DNA of 64,000 nt, taken from NCBI RefSeq assembly GCF_014839805.1, contig NC_051141.1, positions 11,788,777 through 11,852,776 of the forward strand, read 5' to 3'. Both the position numbers and the translations under genes were made by a program. The notes under the pieces were generated by a model that was not told where the DNA came from, ran no database searches, and was given only the letters and a program-made list of their open reading frames with translations. This stretch comes from Manduca sexta (Eukaryota > Arthropoda > Insecta > Lepidoptera > Sphingidae). Shown here piece after piece: positions 35,201 through 50,200 of this stretch (positions within the stretch are counted from its first letter, which is position 1; each line of letters opens with the position of its first letter).

Positions 35201-38200
35201 GAACGTTTCGAATTCTTGCATCTCTTTCACTCTCGATCTCATTCTTCACACACTTTTCTTCTTAAGACATACTCATACGGTTTACTGCTGACCAATCTTT
35301 TACTGTACAAGCAGTCCATAATTGAAATGGCCTCACGCTAGACATAACACAAGTCACATCTTCAACTACATTTAAAAGACTATTTAAAATCCACTACCTC
35401 TCCAAGACATAGTTCAAAATACCACCATATTAAATAGTTCATTAATAATGTATTTTGTATTCGTCAATGGTATTAGCAGGTATATGTTCATATTTTGATA
35501 TAAGCATTGGGATTTATTTATAATTTCTATTTTTTTTATTCTTTGTATGTACTTGTGATTTGTCTTGTTTTCCATACAAAGGTTGTCTGGAAGAGGTAGT
35601 TTGTAGCAATGAGGCCCGCCATTGTACACCGCAAATTTAAGAAAATGTATTTATCTTGTCTGTGTGTTCCTTTTTAACAATAGTTACAATAAAGAGTATT
35701 TGTATTGTATTATATACATTGTATGTATTCAATAAAGATAATTGTCGCTGCTTTTTAAAGTTCTAGTATGTTTCACTGTGGTGGATATTGCACAAAATCG
35801 AAAAATAATGAAGTCTTAAAGGGCTGTATAGCTATGAGGTTATGTTACTATCAAGAATTGTTCTGTCTTGATCTGGTTTTCATACATTTGTACGTTTATA
35901 ACGTGTGACACGGACGTCGAGTAGATTAAGGCTATTTTTTCATAGATAAGTAATGTTATGTTTAAGTACTGTTACGCGCAAGGCTGTTTTAAAACATGTC
36001 CCACCTCGAGTATTCACGTCATCGCTCCCCCACTTTGAAAATATATTTGCATTCTGAGACAGTATGTACTTAAATTAGTTAACAATTATTTGTCACTGTG
36101 TTTTATAAAGCAACAGACTTACTGACTTTGTATAGGTATCTATCCACTCAGTATTCTTAGAATTATTCCGAGGCGCGCTATAATGATTTGATATGCAATT
36201 AATAACATTTTGCTTCGCTCTAGCGCCAAACAGGTTTTTTTTCCAGTGACGCCCGCTTGGCTTTTTATAAACGTCCTACTTGCGAAATTAGCTTATTTTT
36301 TCTAAATGACATTAATTGTCTCACTTAACAACGACACAAAAAGATTTTATTATGTACGTTTTTACTAAATCCACAAAAATATTTGCATTAAGAATCAAAC
36401 GAAACAAAACTTTTTTAAAAATAATTTTATACATATTGTAAAAGAGCTAAGGTAAATAGCATCCCATGTATTTACAAATAAAATATTTATATTTACACTT
36501 AAGTTTAAACCTTCATACTGCAACTAGAGTTTTTTGCAGATGAGATTTCAAACATGGTTGCAACTGTGTTATAAATATCCCTCGGATATGGAACATAACC
36601 AAAATTTATTTAAAAAAAATCCTTTACAAATCCGCAATAGGTCACACCGTCACATCGTAACGTAGTACACATACTTACACACAAATAAACAATACACATA
36701 TTATGTGTTGTTGGTCATGCTCGGGGTCTTTATGCGAACGGTTATTTCGTCTCGACGCAGCATTAGGCGTACGACGTATATTACCTAGCGTCAATGGTCG
36801 CAGTATTTACTAAATACGTTTTTGAATGTTAAAATATTGTTCAATAACAATTTGGGTTATGACATGGCATAAGACAAAAAAACACGCTTGTGGATTATTA
36901 AATACTGTCCAATGTGATTCGTGGATGGAGCGCGAACCAACAGATGTCGTAGCAATTGGTTAGATCATAATTACTTGCTTAATACGTTCGTAAATTTAAA
37001 TGTTTTTTCGCAGATGGAGAGGCAGCGTTTACAAGCTGGTCTGGCGCGAGTTACTAGCATATCTTACACTTTACTATACGATCAATTTGTTGTATCGATT
37101 CGCGCTCACTGAACAACAGCAAAGGTGAGTTTTATTTTTTTATTTAAGTAATAAATAAAATACTATACAAATCTAATAAAGTTTCCATTAAAAGCTAATA
37201 CCAATTTTTTTGTAGTAAAAAGGTAGATAGTAATTGAACTATTATAGGAGTTTATTTGATTGCATTAATCTCAGGAACTACTGGTTCGAATTGAATAATT
37301 CCTTTCGTGTTGGATAGGTCTTTCATCGATAAACGCTGAATATAAAACATCACGCTATGCCTAATAGGAACAGAACATCCACGAAAAATCTTGCTAAAAC
37401 AGAGAAAAATTATTCCTTTTGAGAGCTTCCGTTGCGGGCATTGCGTAAACGGTTAAAGTTATGCAACAATTATGTATCATGGATTGTATTGTATTGTTCC
37501 TCTCAAAAAGATCTATAAAATATATTTTAAAACAAAGTCCTCCGCTGCATCCGTCTGCCTTCACGATAAACTCCAAAACTACCCGACGGATTTCGATGAA
37601 ATGTGGTATATGAATAGTTTTAGACTCTGGATAATAGATCTCATAAGCGACTTTCTATTCCGAGAATATATAAAGCGGGACTATTATCCCGGTAAAACTT
37701 TTCACGCAGGCAGAGTCGCGAGCAAAGGCTGGTATAATGTGTAAAATAAAATTGAAAATGAAAATAATTATTATGTTAAATGTAAATTATTTCACGTGGT
37801 ACCTATAACACCGGTCAACACGATTTTTGAGTCTGGCTCCTGAATGTGAAATTTTGGTTTCTCCTATGTTACAAATAAATAAAAAAATAACTGTTCCGAT
37901 CAAAGTTTGCTTTTGTAGAAACTAGAGCAATTTTACTAAGTTTCAAAAAACACATATAAATTTTTATACTTTCTCTGTAATTTTATTTAAAAAACGATAA
38001 AAAAAGTTTTTATTGAACATCAAAGTCTTTTTTATACAAGAATAAAGACTAATAATAGCAAACAAATAGACAATAACAAAAAATCATGTTCAAAAATGTC
38101 TTTTTTTTAATGGATCTTTTATGTTTGTGTGCGTATTAATCCCCAAATGTAATCTCCCATCATACTCTCGTTGTACTGCCCTTGGTAATGTCGTTCAACG

Positions 38201-41200
38201 TCCATCACATCTTGGTAAAAACGTTCTCCCTGCTCCTCTGAATAGGCACCCATATTATCTTTAAATTTGTCCAGGTGAGCATGTAGCATATGGAGTTTAT
38301 GGGACATTCTGCAGCCCATCAATTTCAAACTTTCAAGTATAGTTTCAATGAACTCTTCATAATTGTCGACTCTGTGATTTCCAAAAAAAAAACAATTGAC
38401 TACTGCTTTCAGACGCTTCCAGGAATATTTTTCATGAGCAATAAGGAATTTTGTGAAATCATCGCTGCTCATTATTTGTTTTATGAGTGGTCCAACGAAA
38501 ATACCAGTTTTAACTTTAGCTTCAGATAATTTGGGAAAAAATCTCTTTAAATATTCAATAGCTTCAGAATTATGATCTAGAGCTTACACAAATTGCTTCA
38601 TTAGCCCTAACTTTATATGTAAAGGTAGCATCAATATTTATTTAGGCTCTACTATTGGTTTCACTTTCACATTATATTTTCCAATTTGAAATTAACAAAA
38701 GCACCGTGAGACACCCATTTCTTATCTTGATTCCGTATTTTGAGGTTATAATAAGCGTTATAGGCTTCGCAATGCTTCAAAATCGCTCCCAAAGTAAATT
38801 TTTTGCTTCTTACTTTAATAAATTCACCGCAAATAAAACAGAATTAATCAACATCCTGTTTACACTTTCTTGGTGCCATATTCTAACCAAGTACGACATA
38901 AAAGTCGATTGCTACAACTCAAATATACTTTTTTTTAAATAGTAATAGAGTAGTAAACACTTCACTACTGCCGTTCGGACATAATTCACAATTTGCAATT
39001 AAAATGATCAAAACGCTACCGCCTATTGCTCATGAGAATCAATTAAAATCTCCAAAACGTACTTATCAACATAAATCAGACAAAAGCAAACTTTAAGAGT
39101 TAAAAATGGATATCCGAGTGTTTTTCGATGTTTGGAATCAGAATTCAAGCATTAGAAAAGAAACACAAAAAAAAAAATTTTTTTTGTCGACTTGTGTAAC
39201 CTTATAAATGTTTGCTCGAAGCTATAAAGCGACTGTGAGAAAATGAAAATGTAGGCGAAATTATGTATACAATTGTGTCCATATACGAATATAATTAAAT
39301 GATTAGTTCACGCTGTTGTTGGCTGAAAAGTATACTTATTTTTCTGTTTGCTTATACGGTTTCGTATTCCCTGACTACCTCGCTGGCGTAGTTGTAAAAC
39401 GTGCGCGGTACGAGTTCGACTCCCGTACAGAGGTCATGGGTTCAATCCCGGGTTGGGCCAAAAATAATTGGAACTGGGTTTTTCTATCCTAATTACTGAG
39501 TGAAAAACACATACTCTTTAATATGGCCGTGAAACATTTTTAAAACGTCGTGTCAAAATGAGTGGTGAGTGGTGATTAGTCTTTTTGTATAACATATGTC
39601 GAGAAAGTTGGTCACCCACAGTGAAGGGAACCCCTCTTTGCTAACAACATCCATAATACCAAAGAATGAAGGGTGCATTATCGATCTTAAAAGAAAGATA
39701 TAGCAATTATGGTGTGGGTCTCCGCAAATGTCTTTAACTAAACGAAATGCTGACACTTCCCTTCGATTTCTTGTGAGACTGTGGTACTTTACCCTAATAA
39801 AATCACATTATTTTATAATTTATCTTGGTTTGTATATTATAAAAACTACCCATCAATATATTTTGATATGCTAGTGTTCTGCAGGAATTAACATCACACC
39901 TCGATTTGTTGCGCTGAGGGACAAAAGTGAGATTTCGCAAAAAATATTCGAGATGATGTCAGCGGGAAAACCGTTCGTTTCATGTCAATATTAGATCCTT
40001 ACATATGAAATTGGCGTTTTGTATAATTATAATTTGAATAATTAATTATATTTTACAAATAAAAATCGAATGCAAAGTCAATTCATCAGAGTCGAATTTT
40101 TTTCCTTGTAAAAAGTTATCCAAATTACGGAAAATATGATAATCTGTTGGGGCAAGGACCGAGAAGCACGGCGGATGTCGCAGACACCCCAGTTGCAGCT
40201 CCTCTACTTTAGCGGCCATCTATTGTGCAGTGTGTGCTCTAGTGTTGTCCTTAAGCAGCAGTCGCCTAGAGCGATTGACCAGTTTTGGTTATTTAACAGC
40301 AAATTCCTCCATCATGGTTTGCAGTTGCTGACAAAAGATATCTGCCATAATCGTTTGGCTAGATTATAGAAGGCTGTAATGAGCGACACGGGCTCTAGTT
40401 CATCAAACATTTACAAGTAATTTCTTTTAGTCAATTTTCACTTGGCGGAGGATTTGGCTTGTTCTCCAGGATTTAGCCTTTGTGACGAGTGCTTCCGATT
40501 ATCATACATGATCCACTTTTAATTACAGGTAATGCCTCGATTGAAAATCCCTTCAGTATTGTGTTAGTTGAGCAATGTCACGCAACATTCGACGCGTGTT
40601 TGCTGGTTTGATTTACTCCATTCATGATGTACCCACCTTTCAACATTTTTTACTTTCCCGGTTTCTTCAAGTGGATTCTCAAATGTACCAGTTAAATGCT
40701 TTCATACATTTGAATTTGGAATTCTTAACCAAAAGCGAGATATTTCAGATCAAAGTGGACAGTACGACAAAACGCCAATTTCATAATATGTAAGGTCCTA
40801 ATATTTAGAATAATACATGGCAGGTGGACTCGAATGCATGCTGCCATACCTACGTTACGTGCTAAGCGAAGACTTAACATTAAAATTTCGTAATTATGAA
40901 CATAATTAATGCTAATGTTGTTTTAATTCATTCATAGCTAATGGATGCATTGGTAATGCTGAATCGATCACTTGTGAGGTGCTGGTCTGAATGGACAATA
41001 ACTTCACATTAATAAAGGGCTGTGCGTTCTAATGTAGGTGTAAAGTAAATACGAAGAAAAAGTGTGACGGTTGACATAATTAATGCTAATGTTATTTTAA
41101 TCATAGAAAACCCAGTCATAGAAAATGTATACACTACTGACCTATAGAAAGGAGACAGAGAGATTGGTTAATTTTATAAGGGCAATGCTCAACCCATTCT

Positions 41201-44200
41201 CTGATTCTAGTATAATAACGAACGTGTTTATATTAAATTACGCATTCGCGATTTTCATTCTAATATAAAATACTAGCTGTTCTTTCGCCATGAAAATAAA
41301 AATTAATTTAAACATTAATCCAGAACTTTCCAGAGGGTGCTTAAGTCAAGCTGACTGCGTGTCGCTAAATCAAATAATTACCGAAATGTGCGAAAAAAAC
41401 GTATGTTGCGTCGACCTTACATTGCTATGGGTAGGCAAGTGAAAAAATTACTAAAATTTTATATACAATAAAGTAAACAGAATTTTATATATCTGGTACT
41501 GATAAATCCTTTAAATGGTGTTATTTATCTCACGTTGGTGTAGAATCTAGCATTCGCAACGTAGGTAACCAAAGGATTGTATTTCGGAGCTTCAAGGTCA
41601 CACGAATTTCTCAAAACACAACAGGTTAACGTAATATTAACTTGCTTTTCCTGTTAATGTTCAAAGTATGAAGTCAAAAGAAACCACTGAGAAGGAAACG
41701 TAACTCACCTGGGGGGTTATTAGTAAATTTCAATTAAAATCCCTTAGTTTTTACCAAAGATGTATTTGTTATTTGAAATAGATAAGATTTTATAAGAAAT
41801 ACAGAGCCATACATTCCGTGCGATACAAATTAGTGTCAGAAACATAATCGGTAATAAAACATAATTTATTTCCAGTCGTCTGATTATATATTGTAATACC
41901 AACTTTAAGTTATGACAGTAATGGTAAATGGTGACGACGGTCGGTCAATTGTACTTACTAACCAGTATTCAGCTCGCTAGATCTGTTTGTTAAACGTCCT
42001 ATTTGTAAAATGCCCAAGAAAAATTGTAAAGCGCATCGGTTTTTATACATCGTATTACTACTAATTGATTGTGGGCCGCGCCCGCGCCTCTGTGATGGCT
42101 ATTGTGGTGCTGATTTTGTCGATGACGGTGGAATGGTAGGACATCAAAAGCCGGTTAGGTTAAGGTTATTAGAATATACGAGAGTAAAACGGCAAAAAAT
42201 ATTTAAAAAAATAACATAGCATTTTGTAAACTGATTACGTCGTAAATTTTGTAAAGTGATAAATAAAATTTCGACGATTTTCGTGACTGATGCGAAATGA
42301 TTTACTAATTGTTATAATCACAGTTATAGAAAAAGAAAACATTATATGTGAAAATTTAAATGTGGCATTCATGAAGATAAATATATTTCAACAAAACGAA
42401 GTCCTATGGAACACGCGCGCAAAATGTTATTGTAAACTTGAAGTTACGTCATTTGGGAAAAATCTTACTTTTTCGTGCATTGTTTTCATAAACCGTCGAT
42501 TATTTTCGTAATACATTAAAATTTACCAAGGTTATTTAATGTACGGGCGCTTCTTTAACGCGGAAACATGTACACATCCAAGTTTAATATATTATAAGTA
42601 CGTACCTACCTACATATATACATTGTACATACCTGTTTGAATTTCGAGCTCTGTGTGCTCATCTTCCGCCTCACACGCTCTTATTAGATCACTATGCATT
42701 AACGTAACCACGGATAAAATCGCATCACTACTTTTATACACCAGGTGCTGTGTCGTTACAGAAAAATAGATATTAATTCTAGTAATAAGGTGAAAGTTTT
42801 AGATATTTGAATGCCTTTTATAAATTGTCGCGTCAAATCGCGCGATATGTGGAAAATATATGGTCGTATTTTTATTCCAAAACAAGAGTCACACAAGCGA
42901 AGCCGCGTACAAGAACTAGTATCTATACTATTATATAAAGCTGAAGAGTTTGTTTGTTTGTTTGTTTGTTTGAACGCGCTAATCTCAGGAACTACCGGTC
43001 CAAACCGAAAAATTCTTTTTGCGTTGGATAGCCCTTTGTTCGTGGAGTGCTATAGGCTATATATCATCACGCTATACCCAATAGGAGCGGAGCAGTAATG
43101 GCTAATCTCAGGAACTACCGGTCCAAACTGAAAAATTCATTTTGCGTTAGATAGCCCTTTGTTCGTGGAGTGCTATAAGCTATATATCATCACGCTATAC
43201 CCAATAGGAGCGGAGCAGTAATGGCTAATCTCAGGAACTACCGGTCCAAACTGAAAAAATCTTTTTGCGTTGGATAGCCCTTTGTTCGTGGAGTGCTATA
43301 GGCTATATATCATCACGCTATATTCAATAGGAGCGGAGCAGTAATGGCTAATCTCAGGAACTACCGATTCAAACCGAAAAATTCTTTTTGTGTTGAATAG
43401 TCCTTTGTTTGTGGAGTTTTCAAAGTTATATATCAACACGCTACGACCAATAGGAGCGGAGCAGTAATGGCTAATCTCAGGAACTACCGGTTTGAACTGA
43501 AAAAAAATTTTTGTGTTGGATAGCCCTTTGTTCCTGGAGTGCTATAGGCTATATATCATCACGCTATGACCAATAAGAGCGGAGCAGTAATGAAACATGT
43601 TGCATAAACGGGGTAAATTATTAGTTTTGAGAGCTTCCGTTGCCTGCGCTGCGTAAACGGTTAAAGTTATGCAACAATGATGTATGACGGGATTGTTCCA
43701 CTTAAAAAGTTCTAAAAAATATATTATAAAACAAAGTCCCCCGCTGCATCTGTCTGTCTGAACGTGTTAAACTCAAAAATTACCCAATGTATTAAGATGA
43801 AATTTGGTATGGAGACAGTTTGTGACCCTGAGAAGAACATAGGCTTCCGGGAAACTACTACTTTTATTACGGAAAACTCTAGCCTGAAAAACTTTATAAC
43901 GCGGGCGGAGCCGCGGGCAAAAGCTAGTGTAATTATAATGAGTAAAACCACCTGCCCTACTAACAAAGAACTTGTCAAGGTGGACATACCTTTCGGCCAC
44001 AACAAGATATTGAAAAACAATGGATGAATATCAAGAAGATTTACAAACAACAAAAAAAGTAAATACCCGTCCAAATGGTGTACAAAGTAGGTACTAATAA
44101 GACTGTAGATATATAACATTGCATATAAACAGCTTAATGTTATTATAACATTTAATATTTGCAAATGAATCAGTTTACATAACGTTTTATCATAGTTTTA

Positions 44201-47200
44201 AATCCTTAGATTAGTAAACTACATGGCATTTAATTTCATAGTCACGAAATATATATAAAATATTTTACTGGTATGGCAAAAAGGAAGAACGCAATATTAT
44301 GCAGTTTTACAATTACATATGTAGGTACCTAAAATATTCTATTTATGTCCACGTACTGTTTTATAAATTAAAGTCACCGAATATTGTAAATTAAAACAGG
44401 TTATTGTGACTGATACTTAGGCAAACTTTATATTGTAATACTTAATATAAACTTGTGGTAGGTATACAATAAAATATTTGCATATTATTTACACATTTAT
44501 CTCAACGACACTATTTGGACTTATGCACACTAGTTAATGCAAGGTTTCTGAACCTCCTCCTTCCTCTAGTTCGATTCTCCTTGCATGAATCAGAAAGGTT
44601 CTATGGTAATAACGTTTTGCACGGACAATATCCCAAGTCACCAATAAAAAGATTTTTATTTTGATATTAAAATATTATATTGATTGAGGTAAATAACATA
44701 TAATAATTGTGGTCTTGTTGCTACGATCGAGTTTGTTTATACTTATTATTAAAACTCGAAAATCATTAAAATAAATAATTTACATGAACAATTTTGTTTT
44801 TACGAACTAAATGACAAGTATTTGGTAAGTGGTTATTTCGGTGAGTGTCTCATATTTCAGCGGGGTTTACCTCGCAGCCCGTTTATTGTTTAATTGTTTG
44901 ACTCATTGTGTGACGCACTGCCCACACTTGACCTTAGACTATCTGTGCTCTTATTTCTAACGTATGAGATTAGCGTCTTGTAAATTAATCTGTAAATACA
45001 CGTCACATAGTTTTCTGATATTAATAATGTTCTCAGATACTTATTTATGCTCTCGAGAACAAGATTTCCGGGAAAGGAATTACGTTTTAAAGTGTTACAT
45101 GGTATTGGTAACTTGTAAGTATTCATATAGGAAAGCAATTTAAAAAATATACGAAATATCTTCTGCTTTGTCTATAATAGTAATGAAGGTATATTTTTTG
45201 TAAGATAAACTCTTTAACACAAAATATGTTCTTTACACTAATTTTGAATTACAAAAAAGGAAAAAGAGCGCGTAATCCGGGTGTGTGGAACCTTCAGAAA
45301 GCTCTGGAATTCCATGTGAAATAATGATATATACTACTTTCATTTCAAGCAAACACCACATTGTCCGTTTATGTGATATAAAATTGTTCATTCCAACAGG
45401 ATATTCGAAAAAGTGCGTCAATATTTCGGCGCTCAGAGCGAGTCGATACCGATGTCGTTCGTGCTGGGCTTCTACGTGAGTCTGGTGGTGAAGCGGTGGT
45501 GGGAGCAGTACAAACTGCTGCCGTGGCCCGACACCCTGGCGCTTTTCATCTCCGCGGGAATACCTGGAGCGGTCAGTAAAGTAAAGACGAGTATTATCAT
45601 TCATTAATAATTTATCAAGCTCTGCAGTCATTTTTAGTGTCTCTATGGTCTACAACATGAAATACTAAGTGACATTTAGCGCGAACGCCTCTATGTCGAT
45701 TGCACGCTACACTATGCACAATAACTTCGGAATACTCACATACGAAGTCATAAAATATTTAGATGCGCGGCGCAGCTTAGTGCTCTATGCTAATTCACTT
45801 TTTTATGATGGCATATTTAAATACCTATTTAAAAGATAGTTTTTACGTAAAATATATTGACAACAAGATTTGGGACGTCAGGATACGATAGAGTTATATT
45901 TATTAGATATTGTAGCTTAGCATTTAAATACAAGTCAAAGTTAACAGAATGTTTAATAATTTCAGGAATAAATAATGGGAAATATTATTAATATTTATTT
46001 ATTAAATAAATATAATTTGAAATAGACGAAATAATATGGGTTCTATAGGCGGCGTGGCCGGTGCGTCCCACTTCGGTTGAAATTCCTTATGAAAAGTAAC
46101 AGGGGCGTGTCGTCATGCAATAACAATTACGAAAATGTCTTTACAGTTCTTTTTGTAATTTTTGCTATTGCGAAAGAAACATTTGTGTGTCTTCATATGC
46201 CGGCGATTGTGTTTTTTATCTACCAAATTTGTAAATCACGCATAAATTTGCTAACACATATAATGTAATGATTAAGAAAATATTAAGTATTAGATATTTT
46301 ATAAAATTGCTATCTATTATTACAAAGACGCGGGCGCAGTGCACCAGGAGTCGACCCATAACATTTTTAACACGAGAGCGTCCGTATTGTACCTAGAGGC
46401 TAGAATTAATAATTATTTAACGACGGCCGTCTCGAGCACGAGTGCCGATCACTGAGCAGCGGGCACCTACTGATTAGGCGCCAAGCGAATAACGCACGTT
46501 TGCACAATTATTCCGTCAGCATGTTTTTAATTTTTCTATTTGTAGGTAGTTAGTGGTTCGCGATTGAGTGAGTCCTACCACGAGGCACGCCAATCCGACT
46601 CGCTTATTTCCTCATACAATTTGCTGTGTTGAAACATTGATTAAGTGCAGTTTCGCCCGTGCCTTGTAACTTGGCTACGACTAGCATGATAAGAGTACAT
46701 TTAGCAGACTATGAAACTCCATTCGGACGTTATGTACATTGTTTTTGTATTTAACATGCGCTTTGCGTAAGTATGCTCTGCAGCGAATCGTAAGAAATAT
46801 GTTCTAGTAGTGATCATTTTAGGTGCCACGCGGGCGTTTGTCTATCTCGGAGAATTAAAACCGGAAAGCGGTCGCAAGGTAACGTATAATAATGAAGAAC
46901 TATTTTTATTATTGTTTTTGTTTATAAAAATATGTTTGTTATTTTTGTGTAAATAGTATGTGGCTATGAAGTGAGGTGTGTGCTATTGTTCTCTTTATGT
47001 ATGTCTATATCTTTTGTTAAAACGTCGCTTCGCCTGCCATACAATATGCCATACATGTGCAATAATTTCGTGCAACATAGTTGGACTAAATTAACAATAT
47101 AACCGGGACTCTTGTACGGTCCTTGCTTACTTTCTATTCAATACATATTTGTATTCCATAGCGAGTAATTGAGCGTCGTGTCGACGCAAATTCATGTCGA

Positions 47201-50200
47201 TGTTTCCATAAAAATCTTACTTCCCTCTACGTGTTTTAATAGTAGATATTGAACTATTATTCGTAACAAATATACTGCTTAAAGTTTAATTTAAACCCAT
47301 AATGTGTGTATTATGCAGTCGTAACTAGGTGATGATGCAACGAAAATATTAGAAATGTAACAAATTCCAGGTCAAAGAATTAATGAATAAGCGATAAATA
47401 ATGACGCAGTTGTGAGTGCTAGCTCTAACGTACCGAGAGAAAACGTTTCTCTATGGCTCTGCTCGAAATTTACAATTAAAATAACAATATTACACTTTTA
47501 TCTTAGAGCGAAATCATTTAATTTTAAACAATACTAATAAAAACACAACATACCTATAAATAATTGATATTATGATGTTGTAAATTCTTAACCTATTAAA
47601 GTCGTAACTCAGGTACAAATGTTTTCATAACATAATAAAATTATAACTGTAATGACGCAACCGTACGTATAGCAAAGAAGGAGATAAACGTCTTCTACTA
47701 AATTTAATTTATGAATAATTGTCCATAAAACGTGTATTGTACATCTCATGCAAAAATGTAATGGGCACAGTCCTCCTAGATAAATAGCGCATTCTAAAAA
47801 TTATTTCACACATCCTCAAATAGAATTTATTCATGCCCGTTTTACCTCCGGAAGTGTAGGCAGGGACGCAACTCGTGCACTCACACTTCGCTGATTTGAT
47901 GCCGTATTATAGTCAAATCTACGTAAAAATTGGCCACTTGTGTAAAGTTAGAAAGCTTATGCAGACAATATTGATATGGTTCTATCAGAATTGTAGAACG
48001 AGACACCTCCTCACCGTACGTTCTCTTTTTTATTTCACACATTAGTACCCGCGAGAGATAACAGAGTTCCCTATCCAGGTGATCACAGCTAGATAGCGTT
48101 CTTTTTATTCTATGTTTATGATTTTGAGGGTTAAGTAATAAATGTTTTTGTATGTACCGTCTAAGATCCTATTTCCTGTAACGTTAGTATATATTACTCG
48201 ACTCATGAAGACAAAACTGTGCATATTAATAAGTGACAAATACATTTTCGCCCTATTCAATATTATGTTTAAAGTTACAATAACAAGAGTGTCATCCAGT
48301 AGAGTAAATTATTTTTTGCCATTCACTCTAATGATGCGTTGAAAATCTTGCGAGATAATGAATGTGCATGTCCGATACAAACTCGTTACGAGAGACAACT
48401 ACAAGAACGCAATATTATTACTGTAACAAATCTATTGTAAATTAATAAAATACATAATAGAGTTTACCGACATGGTACTTTTAGTGATCCGTGGACAGAT
48501 AATTATCATATTTTTATGTAAAAAACAACTCATATGCTTTTTTTCTATTGGAAAATAGGTACATATCTATATTAGGTTTATTTTTTGCTCAATATAAATT
48601 ATATTAAAATTATTCGAAAAAAGTAACACATGTAGTATAAATAGAAGTAGTAGAAGAAAAGTCGCATGTTAGTGTCAGATTTTTCAAAAAAATGTAATTC
48701 GTCGGTTAAATTCAGGTCTTACTGTTTTGACGATTAGGCGGAACAGTCACTTTAAAAATAGCTTTTTGACTGAAAAAGTAATTTGGATTGTACAAACATA
48801 AACATTATTTTAATTAACAATGCGCTCGGTTTGCACAATTTATAACAATAGGATGATCCTGCGAACTCATGATACAAAAGTCTATAAGATCTTTTAGTTA
48901 CAGATTAATATTATAATGAGATATTAAACGGAGAAGGTTCGTGTCTGTATTTTTATTCGCTGACGTCGCTGCCTTGACCACAATGCACAATCGACAAGCG
49001 CCCACTAACTACCTCACCAACAGATTGTGCACGTTAAGTTAAATTAACTAACTCGACGATAATTACAATTTTAGCAGAAAATTATTTCTGTGTAATGATT
49101 TTATTTCTTCTTCGGTGTTATTCAGTTGTCTACATATCTAGTTACCTTGATGTCCTTCTTATATACCTACACTTGAGCAACAGAAAATAACAAAATTATT
49201 CATTATTAGAAGATCTTTATCGTTTTCATATTGTTTCTGGTTATTATTTACGTTGTTTAAGGTTATACGCCGACAATTACTGAGGTATGTGCAACAAATT
49301 TTCCGGAAATAAAATCATGGATTTATTCTGGTAATTTGTCATAAATTGTGCAATTCATTGGTGATTAACATGTTAAATAGACGAGTTAACTAATGAACGT
49401 TGTTGTATTAATAATACGCAAATATTATAATTACAATAGTAATTGGCATGTAATATGAGAATCAAGTGTATAACCGGATTCACGTGCCCAACCGACCATC
49501 TCGTGAGAAAAATCTGTGAAATATAACAATAATATTAACATAATAATATCCCTATAGGTTCACTTATATAGATAATACGGGGAATAGTTGTTTTTTACAA
49601 TTGAGTTTTACGAATTCTATGTAAAAGTTTTCAAAGAATTTCCAAAATTTAGAGTTGCATAATATTAATAATTAGGTATCGACGTAAGCTGAGGTTTCTC
49701 TCGGATTGTCTGGTTGCATAAAATTTGCCAATGAGTGACAAGGGTATTGGCCACTTGAAATAACCATGGATCGTGACATCCACCGCCCTTGCATAATGCA
49801 TTATAGTCTTCGGGTTGCCGATTTACTTCCTCCAAGATTTAATGGCAACTGTGGAAACGTAACGCCAATTATACTAAGAGACACGTTTTATATATTTTTT
49901 GAAATCAAATACGTTAACTAAAAGCAATGTGAAAAAAATTACGAAGCCGTGATCTACTATTAAAAAAATTAAAAACGCAATAAAACCTTTATTGTTCTTT
50001 AGTTTTATTTTAAATTGATTAGTATTTTTTTAATAAAAATAGTAAATCAATAAAGTAAAAATAAGAAGGGTAACGGAAATAACATAACTATAAAAAACGG
50101 ATACAAACAAAAAAATCATTAAATTTAACAAACAAAAGCAATATATTTTACTTTCCCATTCTTTTTTTTGTTTTTATACACTTACATATTTTTCGGAATT

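Noticed and set aside
39371..39465. Candidate tRNA gene
   Set aside because: B-box sequence is present twice and no complete cloverleaf forms; better explained as a SINE head.
39553..39756. Minus-strand ORF with [11 protein letters not shown], faintly like histone H3 (FQRLVREIAQD)
   Set aside because: The similarity does not continue on either side; coincidence or too decayed to claim.
43724..44164. 146-codon minus-strand ORF with hydrophobic stretches
   Set aside because: Lies across the 3' half of the Helitron and its AT-rich flank; the hydrophobicity comes from AT-rich codons.
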